Source of the DNA: Rhodococcus sp. HNM0563
GTDB lineage: Bacteria; Actinomycetota; Actinomycetes; Mycobacteriales; Mycobacteriaceae
Direction: 5' to 3'
Length of the DNA: 64,000 bases
NCBI RefSeq assembly: GCF_012726195.1
Contig: NZ_JAASAF010000004.1
Span: 186,001-250,000 of the forward strand
Shown: positions 53,113 to 62,998 of the stretch, piece by piece
How the letters are laid out: every line of letters begins with the position of its first letter
How positions within the stretch are numbered: position 1 is the first letter of the stretch
Program-made: the position numbers and the translations under genes
The notes under the pieces: model-generated
What the model was told of the DNA's origin: nothing
Database searches by the model: none
The model's input: only the letters and a program-made list of their open reading frames with translations

Positions 53113-54234
53113 ATGGGGATCGCGGATTTCGTGTCGAAGGCCGCCCACAACGCGTGGTCGTTGTTCGTGGCGGACGGTGTCGCCGAGCCGCACCGGACGC
53201 CGTCGGTCGTGGTCGGCGACGGCCCCCACCGGACGCTGCGCCGCTTCGGCCCCGAGGACGGCGGCGACCCCGTGCTGCTCGTGACGCCGCTCGCGGCGTC
53301 GCCGACCTGCTTCGACCTGATGCCCGAGCAGAGTCTCGCCGCGCACCTCGTCGGGCTCGGCCGCAGCGTCTTCCTCATCGAGTACGGGGAGATCACCGAC
53401 GACGATCGTGACCTCGGACTCGAATTCTGGATCGACGACGTGCTTCCCGAAGCGATTCATCGCGTTGCGGAACTGTCGGGCGGACGCAACGTCGACCTCG
53501 TCGCGTGGAGCATCGCGGGAAGCCTTGCGCTACTGACTGCTGCGGCCCACCCGGAATTACCGGTTCGCTCGATCACCACGTTCGGGACACCCATCGACTA
53601 CGCGAAGATTCCGCTGATGGCCCTTCCCCGGTTGGCAGGTAGGTATCTCGCAGAACCGGCGCTCGATGTCGCCGACCATCTGTTCGGTGGGATTCCTGCA
53701 CCGCTGGTGCGGATTGCCTACCGCGTCACCGCGTTCGAGCGCGAGGTGAGGCGGCCGTGGTTCGTCGCCGCCAATATCGCCGACCGCGACAAGCTCGCGC
53801 GTATGGAACGCGTCGACCGGTTCCAGAACGAGATCGAAGGCTACGCGGGTCGGGCATTCCGTCAGCTCGCGGTGAAGGTGACCGTGGGCAACGAACTGAC
53901 GACGGGACGGCTCGAGCTCGGCGGTCGCGTCGTCGAACTCGCCGATGTCGACGTGCCGGTGCTGGCGTTCGGCGGCACCGACGACGTTCTCGCTCCGATC
54001 CCGTCGGTCGAGCCGGTCACGTCGGTTCTCACCGGGTCGCCGAGGGTGCGGTGCGTTCGTGTTCCGGGTACCCACCTCGGGATTCTCGCGGGAACGACGG
54101 CCCCCGCCACGTCGTGGGTGGAGCTGGCCGCGTTTCTGGACAACCCGCTCGGCGACGATCCGCACGGCGCGGGAGCAGCGCCCGCGGCGGCCGGTGTGTC
54201 GGTGTCGACAGCGTCGCAGCCGCGGGCGCACTGA
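53113..54234 (+). CDS. Alpha/beta hydrolase, PhaC-like fold
   Basis: A 373-residue alpha/beta-hydrolase. It resembles PHA-synthase-like proteins ('VLLVTPLAASPTCFDL' near residue 53, 'RSVFLIEYGEITDDDRDLG' near 84), but the lipase box is 'VDLVAWSIAGSLALL' with Ser where PHA synthase has Cys, so a hydrolase or acyltransferase is more likely. The acid/His regions are 'VPVLAFGGTDDVLAPI' near 282 and 'VPGTHLGILAG'. AGGGAG lies just before the ATG. Similar proteins in mycolate bacteria are of unknown function. Confidence 0.75.
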   Translation: MGIADFVSKAAHNAWSLFVADGVAEPHRTPSVVVGDGPHRTLRRFGPEDGGDPVLLVTPLAASPTCFDLMPEQSLAAHLVGLGRSVFLIEYGEITDDDRDLGLEFWIDDVLPEAIHRVAELSGGRNVDLVAWSIAGSLALLTAAAHPELPVRSITTFGTPIDYAKIPLMALPRLAGRYLAEPALDVADHLFGGIPAPLVRIAYRVTAFEREVRRPWFVAANIADRDKLARMERVDRFQNEIEGYAGRAFRQLAVKVTVGNELTTGRLELGGRVVELADVDVPVLAFGGTDDVLAPIPSVEPVTSVLTGSPRVRCVRVPGTHLGILAGTTAPATSWVELAAFLDNPLGDDPHGAGAAPAAAGVSVSTASQPRAH

Positions 54235-54243
54235 GGCGTAGCT

Positions 54244-54669
54244 TCAGTCGGGGACGTGTTCTGCGTGCCCCTGCTCGCGCAACGCTGCCCGGATCCTGTC
54301 GCGGGCCCGGTCGAGCGACTCGGCCGACGGATCCTTCTCGGCCTGCGAGAAATCGAAGTCGCCGAGCGTGTGCGCCGGGAAGACGTGCAAGTGCAGGTGG
54401 GGGACCTCGAGACCGGCGATCACCAGCCCGGCGCGCGGCGCTTCGTACGCTGCGCACACTGCGCGTCCGACGATCCGGGCGACACGGTTGACCTTGTCCC
54501 ATAGGTCGTCGTCGATCTCCTGCCAGTGATCCACTTCCTGTCGCGGAACGACGAGGACGTGCCCCTCGGTGAGCGGATTGATGGTGAGGAACGAGACGAC
54601 ATCGTCGTCCTCCCACACGAAACGGCCGGGTAGGTCACCGGAAATGATCATGCTGAACACGGAAGCCAT
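54244..54669 (-). CDS. HIT-family nucleotide hydrolase
   Basis: A 141-residue HIT protein. 'INPLTEGHVLVVPRQEVDHW' near residue 30 and the active-site histidine triad 'VPHLHLHVFP' near residue 89 are clear. Members hydrolyse AMP-lysine, AMP-lysyl adenylates or dinucleoside polyphosphates. 'DFDFSQAEKDPSAESLD' is a usual C-terminal stretch of actinobacterial members. It lies near, but is not clearly cotranscribed with, the regulator upstream. Confidence 0.92.
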   Translation of the reverse strand: MASVFSMIISGDLPGRFVWEDDDVVSFLTINPLTEGHVLVVPRQEVDHWQEIDDDLWDKVNRVARIVGRAVCAAYEAPRAGLVIAGLEVPHLHLHVFPAHTLGDFDFSQAEKDPSAESLDRARDRIRAALREQGHAEHVPD

Positions 54670-54687
54670 ACCGGCACAATAGGCCGA

Positions 54688-55173
54688 TCACAGCTGCTCG
54701 GCGACATCGGCCGCAGCGAGTGAGAGGACAAGCAGGGGGACGACCTTCGCAGGTGGGATGTGATAACGGTTACGGGACTGCTGTTCGACGATGTGGGCGG
54801 CCGACAGTGTCCGCAGATGGTGGTAGAGACGGCCGGGGGACGACAGGGCCGTCGCCTCTTGCAGTTCGCTTGCAGTGGCAGGACCTCGCAGGAGGGTCCG
54901 CACGATCGCGAGCCGGTCGGGGCTGCCGAGCGCGTCGAGGACCGCTGCGATCGCGGACCCATCGAGATCGAGGGTGGCGGCAGCGTCGTATTCGATGGTC
55001 CACGACACGTTGCCGGACAACGACACGGCGCCTTGGTAGCCGATGCTGCCCGCTGCGCCCGGTGATTCCGAGACCGGGTTCTCCTCGGGCGCGGCGCTGT
55101 TCTCGAGGAGTCGGATGCGCCGTTCGAGGTCGGCGATGCGGTCCTCGTGGCTGCCGGTCGGGCGGTCGTTCAC
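54688..55173 (-). CDS. ArsR-like winged-helix regulator
   Basis: A 161-residue protein. An N-terminal coiled segment 'DRIADLERRIRLLENSAAP' is followed by a Gly/Ser linker and a small beta region ('SLSGNVSWTIEYDAA'). The winged helix reads 'LDALGSPDRLAIVRTLLRG' and 'TASELQEATALSSPGRLYHH'. The start is GTG overlapping the stop of the beta-lactamase-like gene (GTGTGA), so the two form an operon, and this regulator may act on the AT-rich repeat upstream of it. Confidence 0.75.
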   Translation of the reverse strand: MNDRPTGSHEDRIADLERRIRLLENSAAPEENPVSESPGAAGSIGYQGAVSLSGNVSWTIEYDAAATLDLDGSAIAAVLDALGSPDRLAIVRTLLRGPATASELQEATALSSPGRLYHHLRTLSAAHIVEQQSRNRYHIPPAKVVPLLVLSLAAADVAEQL

Positions 55174-56270
55174 ACAGCGCACCGTATCCGATCGAAGATC
55201 TCGGGCTCGGTCATCGCCGCGAACATCAGACCTTGGTGCGCGAAGCTTCCGCGCGCAGCCGTGTAGTCGGCTTCCGTCATGTTCGACGTCAGTATCACTG
55301 CGGTCGCGACGGTGCCGTCGGCCAGCCGCAGACTCATTGCTTCGGTGAGTATCCCGGGCAGACTTCCGCCCTTGAATCCGAGACCTTCGGTGCCGGGAGG
55401 TGCGGGTTGCCATTCCAGATGCTCGCGGGCGATGTCTGCTCCGCTCCCGAACGACCCGTCGGCGATCGCCCGATGGATGCCCGCGAGTTGCTCGGCTGTG
55501 CCCGCATTGTCGTCGCGTTGAATCCGGTCCATTTCGCCGTACGGATCATCGGGTAACACGTCGGGTTGTTGCAGGAGCTTGTGGATCTCGGCGCGGAAGC
55601 CCGGGTCGTTCGCGTAGTGCTGCGCGGTGTCCCACAGGTCGGCGTCGGTGTCTTCCGGTGCGATGAACCCGAGCGTATTGCCGAGCATGGTGGGCGGTGC
55701 GAAATCGTGCCAGCCGCCTTGCTCGGCTGCTGCGGTCAGTGCGTCGTCGCCGAGTCGGTCGCGCAGGTAGTCGGGTGCGGCGTTGTCGCTCTCCTGGATC
55801 ATCGCGGTCACCAGGTCGTCGAGAGCGACCGTGCCCTCGGCGGTGACACCGAGGCGTTGCATGGCGGCGGGGTGTGCGCCGCCGTCCGTATCCGGGAGGT
55901 ACCAGCGTTCCCATTCGGCCACCGGGATCTGTTCGGCGGGGTCGAGAGTGCCGTCTGCGACGGCTTGCGCGTACGCGGCAAGGTGGACGACCTTGACTGC
56001 CGACGCGAGTGGTTGTGGGTCGTCGGCGCGGTGTGCGACGACGTTCCCGTGTCCGTCGTCGATGACGAGACCTACGGAGTCGGGGTGTTCGGCGAGGTAG
56101 CCGATCCAGCCTTCGGGGCTCGTCACGTCTGCGGCGGGAGGCGGGCCGCAATCGACGGCCGGCGAGGTTGCGGTGCCGGTTGCGGTGGCGTCGTCGGGCG
56201 GTGAGTCGGTGCACGCCGTGAGTGTCAGGGCGGTCGTGACGGCAACTGCAGCGAGGACCTTCGTCGACAT
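55170..56270 (-). CDS. Beta-lactamase-like serine hydrolase lipoprotein
   Basis: A 366-residue protein. The lipobox 'LTLTAC' places the lipidated Cys at residue 20 and fixes the ATG at 56270; upstream in-frame starts give no signal peptide. The active-site motifs of the penicillin-binding fold are present: SxxK as Ser90-Ala-Val-Lys93, SDN at 161-163, and KTG replaced by Lys-Gly-Gly in 'GFKGGSLPG'. No Glu166-type omega-loop was identified. It may be a class A-like beta-lactamase or an esterase. It is coupled to an ArsR-like regulator. Confidence 0.85.
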   Translation of the reverse strand: MSTKVLAAVAVTTALTLTACTDSPPDDATATGTATSPAVDCGPPPAADVTSPEGWIGYLAEHPDSVGLVIDDGHGNVVAHRADDPQPLASAVKVVHLAAYAQAVADGTLDPAEQIPVAEWERWYLPDTDGGAHPAAMQRLGVTAEGTVALDDLVTAMIQESDNAAPDYLRDRLGDDALTAAAEQGGWHDFAPPTMLGNTLGFIAPEDTDADLWDTAQHYANDPGFRAEIHKLLQQPDVLPDDPYGEMDRIQRDDNAGTAEQLAGIHRAIADGSFGSGADIAREHLEWQPAPPGTEGLGFKGGSLPGILTEAMSLRLADGTVATAVILTSNMTEADYTAARGSFAHQGLMFAAMTEPEIFDRIRCAV

Positions 56271-56278
56271 CGGTACTC

Positions 56279-56312
56279 CGTAAGTTCGGAAATTCGGAAT
56301 TACGAATTTACG
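56279..56312. promoter_or_regulatory. AT-rich inverted repeat before the beta-lactamase-like gene
   Basis: CGTAAGTTCG at 56279-56288 and CGAATTTACG at 56303-56312 are reverse complements at 9 of 10 positions. Inside are two TTCGGAA units in direct order. The site begins 8 bases upstream of the lipoprotein ATG and stands out from the GC-rich surroundings. It could bind the ArsR-like regulator encoded in the same operon. Confidence 0.55.
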
Positions 56313-56372
56313 ATATGCGTGGCACGGACATGTGTCCAGCCCGCCGACCGGGTCGGTCGTATCGTCACCGTC

Positions 56373-57038
56373 ATGGACGGGTCCGGATCTGCACGTGTCG
56401 GTACGCAACATGCGCTGATCGCCGAGCTTGTCACCGAGGTCCTGGCCCCACTACCCGCGCACCGCCGGACGGTCGTCGGGCTGTGCGGTCCGCCCGGCTC
56501 AGGCAAGAGCCGCGCGGCCGGACTGCTCGTCGGTGCGCTCACCCGCGCCGGAATCGAGACGGGGTTGGCGCCGATGGACGGCTTTCATCTGTCGAATGCC
56601 CAGCTCGATGCCCGCGGTGCCCGTGGACGCAAGGGGGCACCCGACACGTTCGACGTGGCGGGATTCCGCGAGCTGCTGCAGCGCGTGCGAGTGCGCCGGG
56701 ACGAGACCGTGTACGCCCCCGGTTTCTCGCGCAGACTCGACGACCCGGTTGCGGCGGTGCATGCCATCGAACGGTCTGCGCGAGTCGTGGTCACCGAAGG
56801 GAACTACCTGTTGTTCGACGCCGGTGGCTGGCAGGAAATCCGTCCACTTCTGGATCTCGTGATCTACCTGGACGTGCCGGCGGAGACGCTGACTCCGCGC
56901 CTCGTTCGACGGCACCGCGTAGGTGGTCGTGCGCGATCGCAGGCCCGCGACTGGGTTCATGAAGTCGATCTGCCCAACGCCACCGCCGTCGCCCGCACCC
57001 GTGGCCGTGCCGATCTCGTGTGGAGCCCGGTCCCGTAG
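56373..57038 (+). CDS. P-loop nucleoside/pantothenate-type kinase family protein
   Basis: A 221-residue protein with Walker A '[17 protein letters not shown]' near residue 36, '[19 protein letters not shown]' near 68 and '[16 protein letters not shown]' near 137, the pattern of the uridine-kinase/PanK-like group. The C-terminal Arg-rich stretch '[20 protein letters not shown]' resembles the lid. A sugar or nucleoside is the probable acceptor. The start ATG is the only well-placed one. purD begins 10 bases after its end. Confidence 0.8.
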   Translation: MDGSGSARVGTQHALIAELVTEVLAPLPAHRRTVVGLCGPPGSGKSRAAGLLVGALTRAGIETGLAPMDGFHLSNAQLDARGARGRKGAPDTFDVAGFRELLQRVRVRRDETVYAPGFSRRLDDPVAAVHAIERSARVVVTEGNYLLFDAGGWQEIRPLLDLVIYLDVPAETLTPRLVRRHRVGGRARSQARDWVHEVDLPNATAVARTRGRADLVWSPVP

Positions 57039-57048
57039 TCTGTCGTGC

Positions 57049-58302
57049 GTGCGCGTACTCGTTATCGGCTCCGGTGCCCGTGAACATGCTCTCGCTCTGG
57101 CTCTGTCCCGCGACCCGGGTGTGACGGCCGTCCTGGCTGCCCCGGGCAACGCCGGCATCGCCAAGGTGGCCGAGCAGTACGCGGTCGATGCCTCGTCCGC
57201 CGATCAGGTCGTCGCGCTCGCAAAGGACAAGCAGGTCGACCTCGTCGTGATCGGACCCGAGGTCCCGCTCGTCCTGGGTGTCGCCGAGGCCGTGCGCGAG
57301 GCAGGCATCCCCTGCTTCGGCCCGTCCGCCGACGCTGCTCGTATCGAGGGGTCGAAAGCTTTCGCGAAGGACGTCATGGCCGCAGCAGGCGTGCGTACCG
57401 CACGCAGTGAGGTCGTCGATTCGCCCGCGATCATCGACGAGGCCCTCGACCGGTTCGGCCCGACCTGGGTCGTCAAGGACGACGGACTTGCCGCGGGCAA
57501 GGGTGTGGTGGTGACCACCGACCGAGACGCCGCCCGTGATCACGCGGCGGAGATCATCGAGAACGGACACCCCGTGCTGCTCGAGTCGTTCCTCGACGGA
57601 CCCGAGGTGTCCCTGTTCTGCCTCGTCGACGGCGAGACCGTGGTGCCGTTGCTGCCCGCGCAGGATCACAAGCGGGTCGGCGACGGTGACGTCGGCCCCA
57701 ACACCGGTGGCATGGGTGCGTACACGCCGCTTCCGTGGCTGCCCGAAGGTGCTGTCACTCGGATCGTCGACGAAGTCGTGAAGCCGGTTGCTGCCGAACT
57801 CGTGCGCCGGGGTTGTGGCTTCTCCGGCCTGCTCTATGCGGGTCTGGCCATGGGGCAGGAGGGTCCCGCGGTCGTCGAGTTCAACTGCCGTTTCGGTGAT
57901 CCGGAGACGCAGGCTGTGCTCGCGCTACTCGAGTCCCCGCTCGGCGAGGTGCTCGGTGCGGTGGCGAACCGCACGCTCGCGCAGTTGCCGCCGCTGCAAT
58001 GGCGCGACGGTGCTGCGGTGACGGTCGTGCTGGCTGCGGAGCACTACCCGGCGACCCCGCGCACCGGCGACGTCATCGGTGGTGCAGACAGCGACAAGGT
58101 CCTTCACGCCGGCACGAAGCGCGGCGACGACGGAGCGCTCCTGTCGGCGGGCGGTCGGGTGCTGAGCGTCGTGGGGGTCGGCGACGATCTCGCGGCTGCG
58201 CGTGCGGACGCTTACGCGACCTTGGATGACATCAAGCTCGCAGGCGGCCATTTCCGCACGGATATCGGTCTTGCCGCGGTCGAGGGACGCATCGCGCTCT
58301 GA
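57049..58302 (+). CDS. purD: Phosphoribosylamine-glycine ligase PurD
   Basis: A 417-residue ATP-grasp ligase of normal length. It begins '[20 protein letters not shown]', with '[20 protein letters not shown]' near residue 66, '[19 protein letters not shown]', '[15 protein letters not shown]' near 141 and '[14 protein letters not shown]' near 219, all typical of PurD. It makes glycinamide ribonucleotide, the second step of purine synthesis. The GTG at 57049 fits the family N-terminus; longer frames do not. purB starts at the end of the window. Confidence 0.96.
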   Translation: MRVLVIGSGAREHALALALSRDPGVTAVLAAPGNAGIAKVAEQYAVDASSADQVVALAKDKQVDLVVIGPEVPLVLGVAEAVREAGIPCFGPSADAARIEGSKAFAKDVMAAAGVRTARSEVVDSPAIIDEALDRFGPTWVVKDDGLAAGKGVVVTTDRDAARDHAAEIIENGHPVLLESFLDGPEVSLFCLVDGETVVPLLPAQDHKRVGDGDVGPNTGGMGAYTPLPWLPEGAVTRIVDEVVKPVAAELVRRGCGFSGLLYAGLAMGQEGPAVVEFNCRFGDPETQAVLALLESPLGEVLGAVANRTLAQLPPLQWRDGAAVTVVLAAEHYPATPRTGDVIGGADSDKVLHAGTKRGDDGALLSAGGRVLSVVGVGDDLAAARADAYATLDDIKLAGGHFRTDIGLAAVEGRIAL

Positions 58303-58386
58303 CTTGCTCCCGTGCGGGAAGAACTTGCGCATACTGATTGAATGTTTCACACTCGGTGCATCTTCTGAAGAGGCCAGAGGTGACAA

Positions 58387-60153
58387 ATGGGTTCGTGGAA
58401 GCGTAGATCGACGCAGGATCCGACTCCGCTCGCGCATCATTGCGTCAGGCTCTACTCGCTGCCGGGCGACATCATTGTCGAGCGTGGTGTCCCGATCCGA
58501 ATGGCCGACGGCACCATATTGCGGGCGAACGTCTTCCGGCCGGAGGGATCCGAACAGCACCCGGTCCTCGTCTGTGTGACGCCGTACGGCAAGGACGCCT
58601 GTGTCGACGACTATCCGGTGAGTTTCGGTGAACTCGCGCAGGGCGGCAACTTCGTCGGAGAACTCGAACTGAGTGATCACACGGCGTTCGAAGCCCCCGA
58701 CCCCGGTTACTGGGTGCCGCGCGGATACGCCGTTGTCGTCGCCGACCTGCGCGGCTGTTTCGCCAGCGAGGGCCGCCCGCGGCTGTTGCTCGGCCGGATC
58801 GCGGCAGACGCCGCCGATGTCGTCGAATGGGCAGCCGAACAACCGTGGAGCACCGGCAAGGTGGGAATGGCCGGGGTGTCGCATCTGGCGACCCTGCAGT
58901 GGTACACCGCGGCGCAGCATCCGCCGCATCTCGCCGCTTTCTCCCCGTGGGAGGGCATCACCGATCCCTTCCGCGACACGCTCAGCCACGGCGGAATCCC
59001 GGAAACACATTTCAGCAGTTTCTGGTGGCGCGCGACGCAGCGCGGCAGCCGCTCGCCGTCGACGTCGATCCGGAGGATCTCTCCGTGGCTGTGGCGACGA
59101 TTCCCCGACCGCTGCAGGCACGTCGTGGGCCCACCGCCCTTCGCCGACATCACCGTGCCCGCTCTGGTGGGAGCGTCGTGGTCCGATCAGGGGCCTCGCA
59201 CGCGTGGCTCCATCACCGGTTTCTCACAGCTGGGATCGCCCGACAAGTGGCTGTACACGCACGGCCGCAAGACCTGGCAGACGTTCTACGGGGTCGAGGC
59301 GCTGGACGTACAACGCCGGTTCTTCGACCATTTCCTCAAGGGCGAGGACAACGGATTCGACGAGACCCCGCGTGTTCGCCTCGAAACCCGACACGACCTG
59401 CGCACCTACTCCGAACGGCATGAATCCCGGTGGCCGATTCCGGACACCCGCTACGTTCCACTCCATCTCGATCACGCCAGCGGTGGTCTGCATTCGGAGC
59501 GGCCCGCAGAGGAGGCCAGTGCCCGGATGTTCCCCGTCGCAGGCGACGAACTGGTCTTCACCACAACCTTCGACGAGGACACCGAGGTCACGGGCCACGC
59601 CGCTCTGCGGCTGTGGGTCGAGGCCAAGGACGCCAAGGACATGGACCTGTTCGTCGCGCTGAAGAAGATCGATCCGTCGGGCAACGAGGTCCGTTTCGAA
59701 GGCCACGACGGGTTCGAAGAGGCGGTCGTCGCGCACGGATGGATCCGGGTCTCGCGGCGCGCACTCGATCCGGAGGCGTCGACCGCATACCGACCGGTGA
59801 TCGACCCTGCCGAGTACTGGCCGCTGTCGGCAGGACAGATCGTGCCCGTCGACATCGAGATCATGCCGCACAGCACCTTCTTCGAAGCGGGGTCCTCGCT
59901 CGCGTTGGTCATCACGGGCCACGACTTCGACACGCTTCCCGACATCCGGCACAACGACACGATCAACCAGGGTTTCCATATCGTGCATGCGGGCGGGCGA
60001 TTCGATTCGCACCTGCTGCTGCCCGTGGTACCCGCTGCGGTCTCCGCCGCCGACGACGCAGGCAGTGCTGCGGTGTTCGGCGCCCCGGCTTCACTTCACG
60101 ATGTCCCCATCGCGTGGGATGCCGTGCTCGGCCGCCAGCACATCCGGCTCTGA
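58387..60153 (+). CDS. CocE/NonD-family hydrolase
   Basis: A 588-residue X-Pro dipeptidyl-peptidase/CocE-type hydrolase. The catalytic domain has 'VPIRMADGTILRANVFRPEG' near residue 35, 'VVVADLRGCFASEGRPRLLL' near 117 and the elbow 'KVGMAGVSHLATLQWY' near 157, where Ser is followed by His-Leu instead of the common Tyr-x-Gly. The C-terminal beta-sandwich is 'FTTTFDEDTEVTGHAALRLW' to 'VPVDIEIMPHSTFFEAGSSL'. Substrates in the family include esters, amides and beta-lactams. No signal peptide is seen. Confidence 0.88.
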   Translation: MGSWKRRSTQDPTPLAHHCVRLYSLPGDIIVERGVPIRMADGTILRANVFRPEGSEQHPVLVCVTPYGKDACVDDYPVSFGELAQGGNFVGELELSDHTAFEAPDPGYWVPRGYAVVVADLRGCFASEGRPRLLLGRIAADAADVVEWAAEQPWSTGKVGMAGVSHLATLQWYTAAQHPPHLAAFSPWEGITDPFRDTLSHGGIPETHFSSFWWRATQRGSRSPSTSIRRISPWLWRRFPDRCRHVVGPPPFADITVPALVGASWSDQGPRTRGSITGFSQLGSPDKWLYTHGRKTWQTFYGVEALDVQRRFFDHFLKGEDNGFDETPRVRLETRHDLRTYSERHESRWPIPDTRYVPLHLDHASGGLHSERPAEEASARMFPVAGDELVFTTTFDEDTEVTGHAALRLWVEAKDAKDMDLFVALKKIDPSGNEVRFEGHDGFEEAVVAHGWIRVSRRALDPEASTAYRPVIDPAEYWPLSAGQIVPVDIEIMPHSTFFEAGSSLALVITGHDFDTLPDIRHNDTINQGFHIVHAGGRFDSHLLLPVVPAAVSAADDAGSAAVFGAPASLHDVPIAWDAVLGRQHIRL

Positions 60154-60178
60154 GCGCCGGGAGCGGAGGACTACCGTC

Positions 60179-61360
60179 GTGGTCGTGCGCATTGAATCCC
60201 GACGCTCCCGAATCGAGACGTTCCACGTCATGGATGTGTGGAAGGCCGCCGCCGAACGGCAGCGCACCCACGGTGACGTGCTGAGCCTGGCTGCAGGGCA
60301 GCCGTCGACACCGGCGCCCGTGCCGGTGCTGCGGGCCACCCGCCACGCCGTCGACACGGAACTGCTCGGCTACACCGAGACCTTCGGGATCCTTCCGCTG
60401 CGCGAAGTGATCGCCGGGTACCACCGCGAGCGGTACGGACTCGATGTCGATGCCGACGACGTCGTGGTCACCACGGGGTCATCGGGTGCCTTCACCCTGC
60501 TGTTCCTCGCCGCGTTCGACCCCGGCGACACCGTGGTCGTCGCGCGGCCCGGATACCCCGCCTACCGCAACACCCTCGCCGCGCTCGGCTGCAACGTGGT
60601 CGAACTCGATTGCGGTCCCGACACCCGTTACCAGCCCACCGTTGCCATGCTCGAGGCACTCGACACCCCGCCTGCGGGACTGGTGGTCGCGAGTCCGGCC
60701 AACCCGACCGGCACCATGATCGAACCCGACGAACTCGCCGCACTGGCCCGGTGGTGCGACGATCACGGCGCGTTGCTGATCTCCGACGAGATCTACCACG
60801 GCATCGAATTCGACACCCCGGGCTCGCCCGACACTTCGACGTCCTGGGCGACGTCGCGAGAGTCGGTCGTCGTCGGGTCGGTGTCGAAGTACTTCTCGAT
60901 GACGGGCTGGCGACTCGGGTGGATGCTCGTTCCGGAATCGCTGCGGCCGGCCTTGCAGCGCCTGGCGTCGAACATGACGGTCTGCCCGCCGTCGATCGCA
61001 CAATTCGCGGCGATCGAGGCGTTCAGCGCCGAAGCGCGTGCCGAACTCGACGGGCACGTCGCCCGCTACGCGGCCAACCGGGAACTGCTGTTGTCCGGCC
61101 TACCGGATCTCGGCATCACGAAGCTGGCACCTGCCGACGGCGCGTTCTACGTATACGCCGACATCGCCCATCTGCTCGGCGACGAGACGTCGACCGCGTG
61201 GTGTTCCCGGCTGCTGCACGACACGGGTCTGGCGCTTGCGCCCGGCATCGATTTCGACACCGTCCGAGGCGACGAGACAGTGCGACTGTCGTTCGCCGGA
61301 TCGAGCGCGGACGTGTCGGCGGCGCTGGACCGGCTCGCCGGCTGGCTGCCGGTGTCCTGA
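60179..61360 (+). CDS. PLP-dependent aminotransferase, class I/II
   Basis: A 393-residue fold-type I aminotransferase. It has 'LSLAAGQPSTPAPVPVLRA' near residue 37, 'VVTTGSSGAFTLLFLAAFDP', 'VVASPANPTGTMI' near 175, 'ISDEIYHGIEF' near 202 and the PLP lysine in 'VVGSVSKYFSMTGWRLGW' near 236, followed by the substrate Arg region. GGAGGA lies 8 bases before GTG 60179. It resembles aspartate/aromatic transaminases of subgroup I; the amino acid cannot be named. The preceding CocE gene ends 25 bases upstream. Confidence 0.9.
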   Translation: MVVRIESRRSRIETFHVMDVWKAAAERQRTHGDVLSLAAGQPSTPAPVPVLRATRHAVDTELLGYTETFGILPLREVIAGYHRERYGLDVDADDVVVTTGSSGAFTLLFLAAFDPGDTVVVARPGYPAYRNTLAALGCNVVELDCGPDTRYQPTVAMLEALDTPPAGLVVASPANPTGTMIEPDELAALARWCDDHGALLISDEIYHGIEFDTPGSPDTSTSWATSRESVVVGSVSKYFSMTGWRLGWMLVPESLRPALQRLASNMTVCPPSIAQFAAIEAFSAEARAELDGHVARYAANRELLLSGLPDLGITKLAPADGAFYVYADIAHLLGDETSTAWCSRLLHDTGLALAPGIDFDTVRGDETVRLSFAGSSADVSAALDRLAGWLPVS

Positions 61361-61369
61361 ACGGCGCTG

Positions 61370-62998
61370 TTACCTGCCCGACGCGATGATCTGCGCGATG
61401 TTGCGTTCGGCGAGCGCGGCGATCGTCAGTGACGGATTGACCGTGCCGGTGCTCCCGGGGATCAGGGCACCGTCGACGACGTACAGGCCGGGGTGCCCGT
61501 GCACCCGGCCGTAGTCGTCCGTCGCGTCGCCCATCACCACACCGCCGAGCGGATGCGCCGTGAACGACGCGTTGACGTCCGCCGCCATCGGCTCGGCGCC
61601 GGGTACGGTGCCGCCGGCCGCAGCCATCCTGTTGTGCACGGCCCGGAGTGCGTCGACGCTCGCGCGTTCGCCGCCCGAAGGCCAATTCACCACACCCCGA
61701 TCGGCGTTCGGGTCGTAGACGACCTCGCCGCGTGTCGGGTCCAGCGTCATGCCGAGGGAGGCGAGCATGCCCACATCCTTCGCGGTGCCCGCGACGAACC
61801 AGTTCTCGAGGCTCAACGGCAGACCCGATTCGTCGACCACGCGGGAGGCCGAAGGCGCGCCCTGATCGCCGCCGAATGCGTCGGTCACGGCGATCGAGCG
61901 CACGAGCACCGCGTCACCGTTGGTGCCCCAGCCGCGGCCGACGTGCTCGTCGAGGTTTGCGAGCGATCCGGTGTGACGTGCCTTGACGAGCAGTTCCGTG
62001 GTGCCGACCGAGCCTGCACCCAGCACCAGCTTGTCGCACGTCAACGTCGAGGTACTCAGGACGGCACCGGTGGGATCGACGGCCTGCACCTCCACCACAT
62101 AGCGGCCATCGGGTTCCTGGCCGACCGACAGCACCCGGTGGGCGTGGCACACCTGCGCGCGACCGGTTGCTTCCGCCGCTGGAATGTAGTTCTGGGTGAG
62201 GTCGAACTTCGCGCCGTTGGAGTTGCCGAGGTTCGATTCGCCCGCCACCGCCGACCGGCGCACCGACCCGGCGAGTTCGGCACGGACGATGTCCCAGTCC
62301 CAGATGCCGTCGATACGGTGCGGTGTGTAGCCGGCCTTGATGGCGTCGTCGTCCCAGCGTCGCGAGTGCGTGAATTCGCGGGCGTTGTAGATGTCGTCGG
62401 GCATCGGATCGAGCCGCAACATCGCCCGCACCTTCGGGTACCACGTCGAGGTCATCTCGTCGTAGCTCAGTCGGTTGCCGAAAACATGCTCGAAGAAGTG
62501 CCGTTCGGGGGCGATCATCACCCCGGTGAACACGATCGAGCCGCCACCGACCGCTGCCCCGCGCCACACCGACATGTTCGGGTAGTCGGTCACGTCGAGC
62601 ACACCCGCGAAGTCGTCGCACACGACGGGAATTCCGGTGGGGCCGGTGAATGAGGTTCGGTGGTAGTAGCCGCGCCCGTCGGCGAGCAGATCTGTCGTGA
62701 AGATCTCCCGCTGCGGGTCACGGGGCCAGCGCATGCCGCGTTCGAGCACGGTCACCTGCGATCCGGATTCCGCGAGCCGCAGCGCGGCGACGCTCGCCCC
62801 GAATCCGGAACCCACCACGATCACGTCGGAATGCGCCGGTGGGGTGGGGGGAGGGGTGAACAGTTCGGGGACGAGGCGACGGTATTCGTCGATGCCGAGG
62901 GGCAGTGCCGAGGCGACCGGAAGCCCGGGGCCCCCGACACCCACGGACGCCACGGCTGCGCCGAATGCTGATGCCTGTAGGAACCGACGACGTTTCAT
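61370..62998 (-). CDS. choD: Secreted cholesterol oxidase (GMC/class I)
   Basis: A 542-residue flavoprotein. The N-terminus 'MKRRRFLQASAFGAAVASVG' is a twin-arginine-type signal. FAD binding is by 'VIVVGSGFGASVAALRLAES' near residue 59. The body follows Streptomyces cholesterol oxidase: 'MSVWRGAAVGGGSIVFTGVM', 'LVLGAGSVGTTELLVKARHT', 'VGRGWGTNGDA', the catalytic His region 'SFTAHPLGGVVMGDATDDYG', and Asn in 'STGTVNPSLTIAALAERN'. It oxidises 3-beta-hydroxysterols to 3-keto-4-enes. It is outside the KstR cluster and diverges from a TetR gene. The symbol is by function. Confidence 0.9.
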   Translation of the reverse strand: MKRRRFLQASAFGAAVASVGVGGPGLPVASALPLGIDEYRRLVPELFTPPPTPPAHSDVIVVGSGFGASVAALRLAESGSQVTVLERGMRWPRDPQREIFTTDLLADGRGYYHRTSFTGPTGIPVVCDDFAGVLDVTDYPNMSVWRGAAVGGGSIVFTGVMIAPERHFFEHVFGNRLSYDEMTSTWYPKVRAMLRLDPMPDDIYNAREFTHSRRWDDDAIKAGYTPHRIDGIWDWDIVRAELAGSVRRSAVAGESNLGNSNGAKFDLTQNYIPAAEATGRAQVCHAHRVLSVGQEPDGRYVVEVQAVDPTGAVLSTSTLTCDKLVLGAGSVGTTELLVKARHTGSLANLDEHVGRGWGTNGDAVLVRSIAVTDAFGGDQGAPSASRVVDESGLPLSLENWFVAGTAKDVGMLASLGMTLDPTRGEVVYDPNADRGVVNWPSGGERASVDALRAVHNRMAAAGGTVPGAEPMAADVNASFTAHPLGGVVMGDATDDYGRVHGHPGLYVVDGALIPGSTGTVNPSLTIAALAERNIAQIIASGR

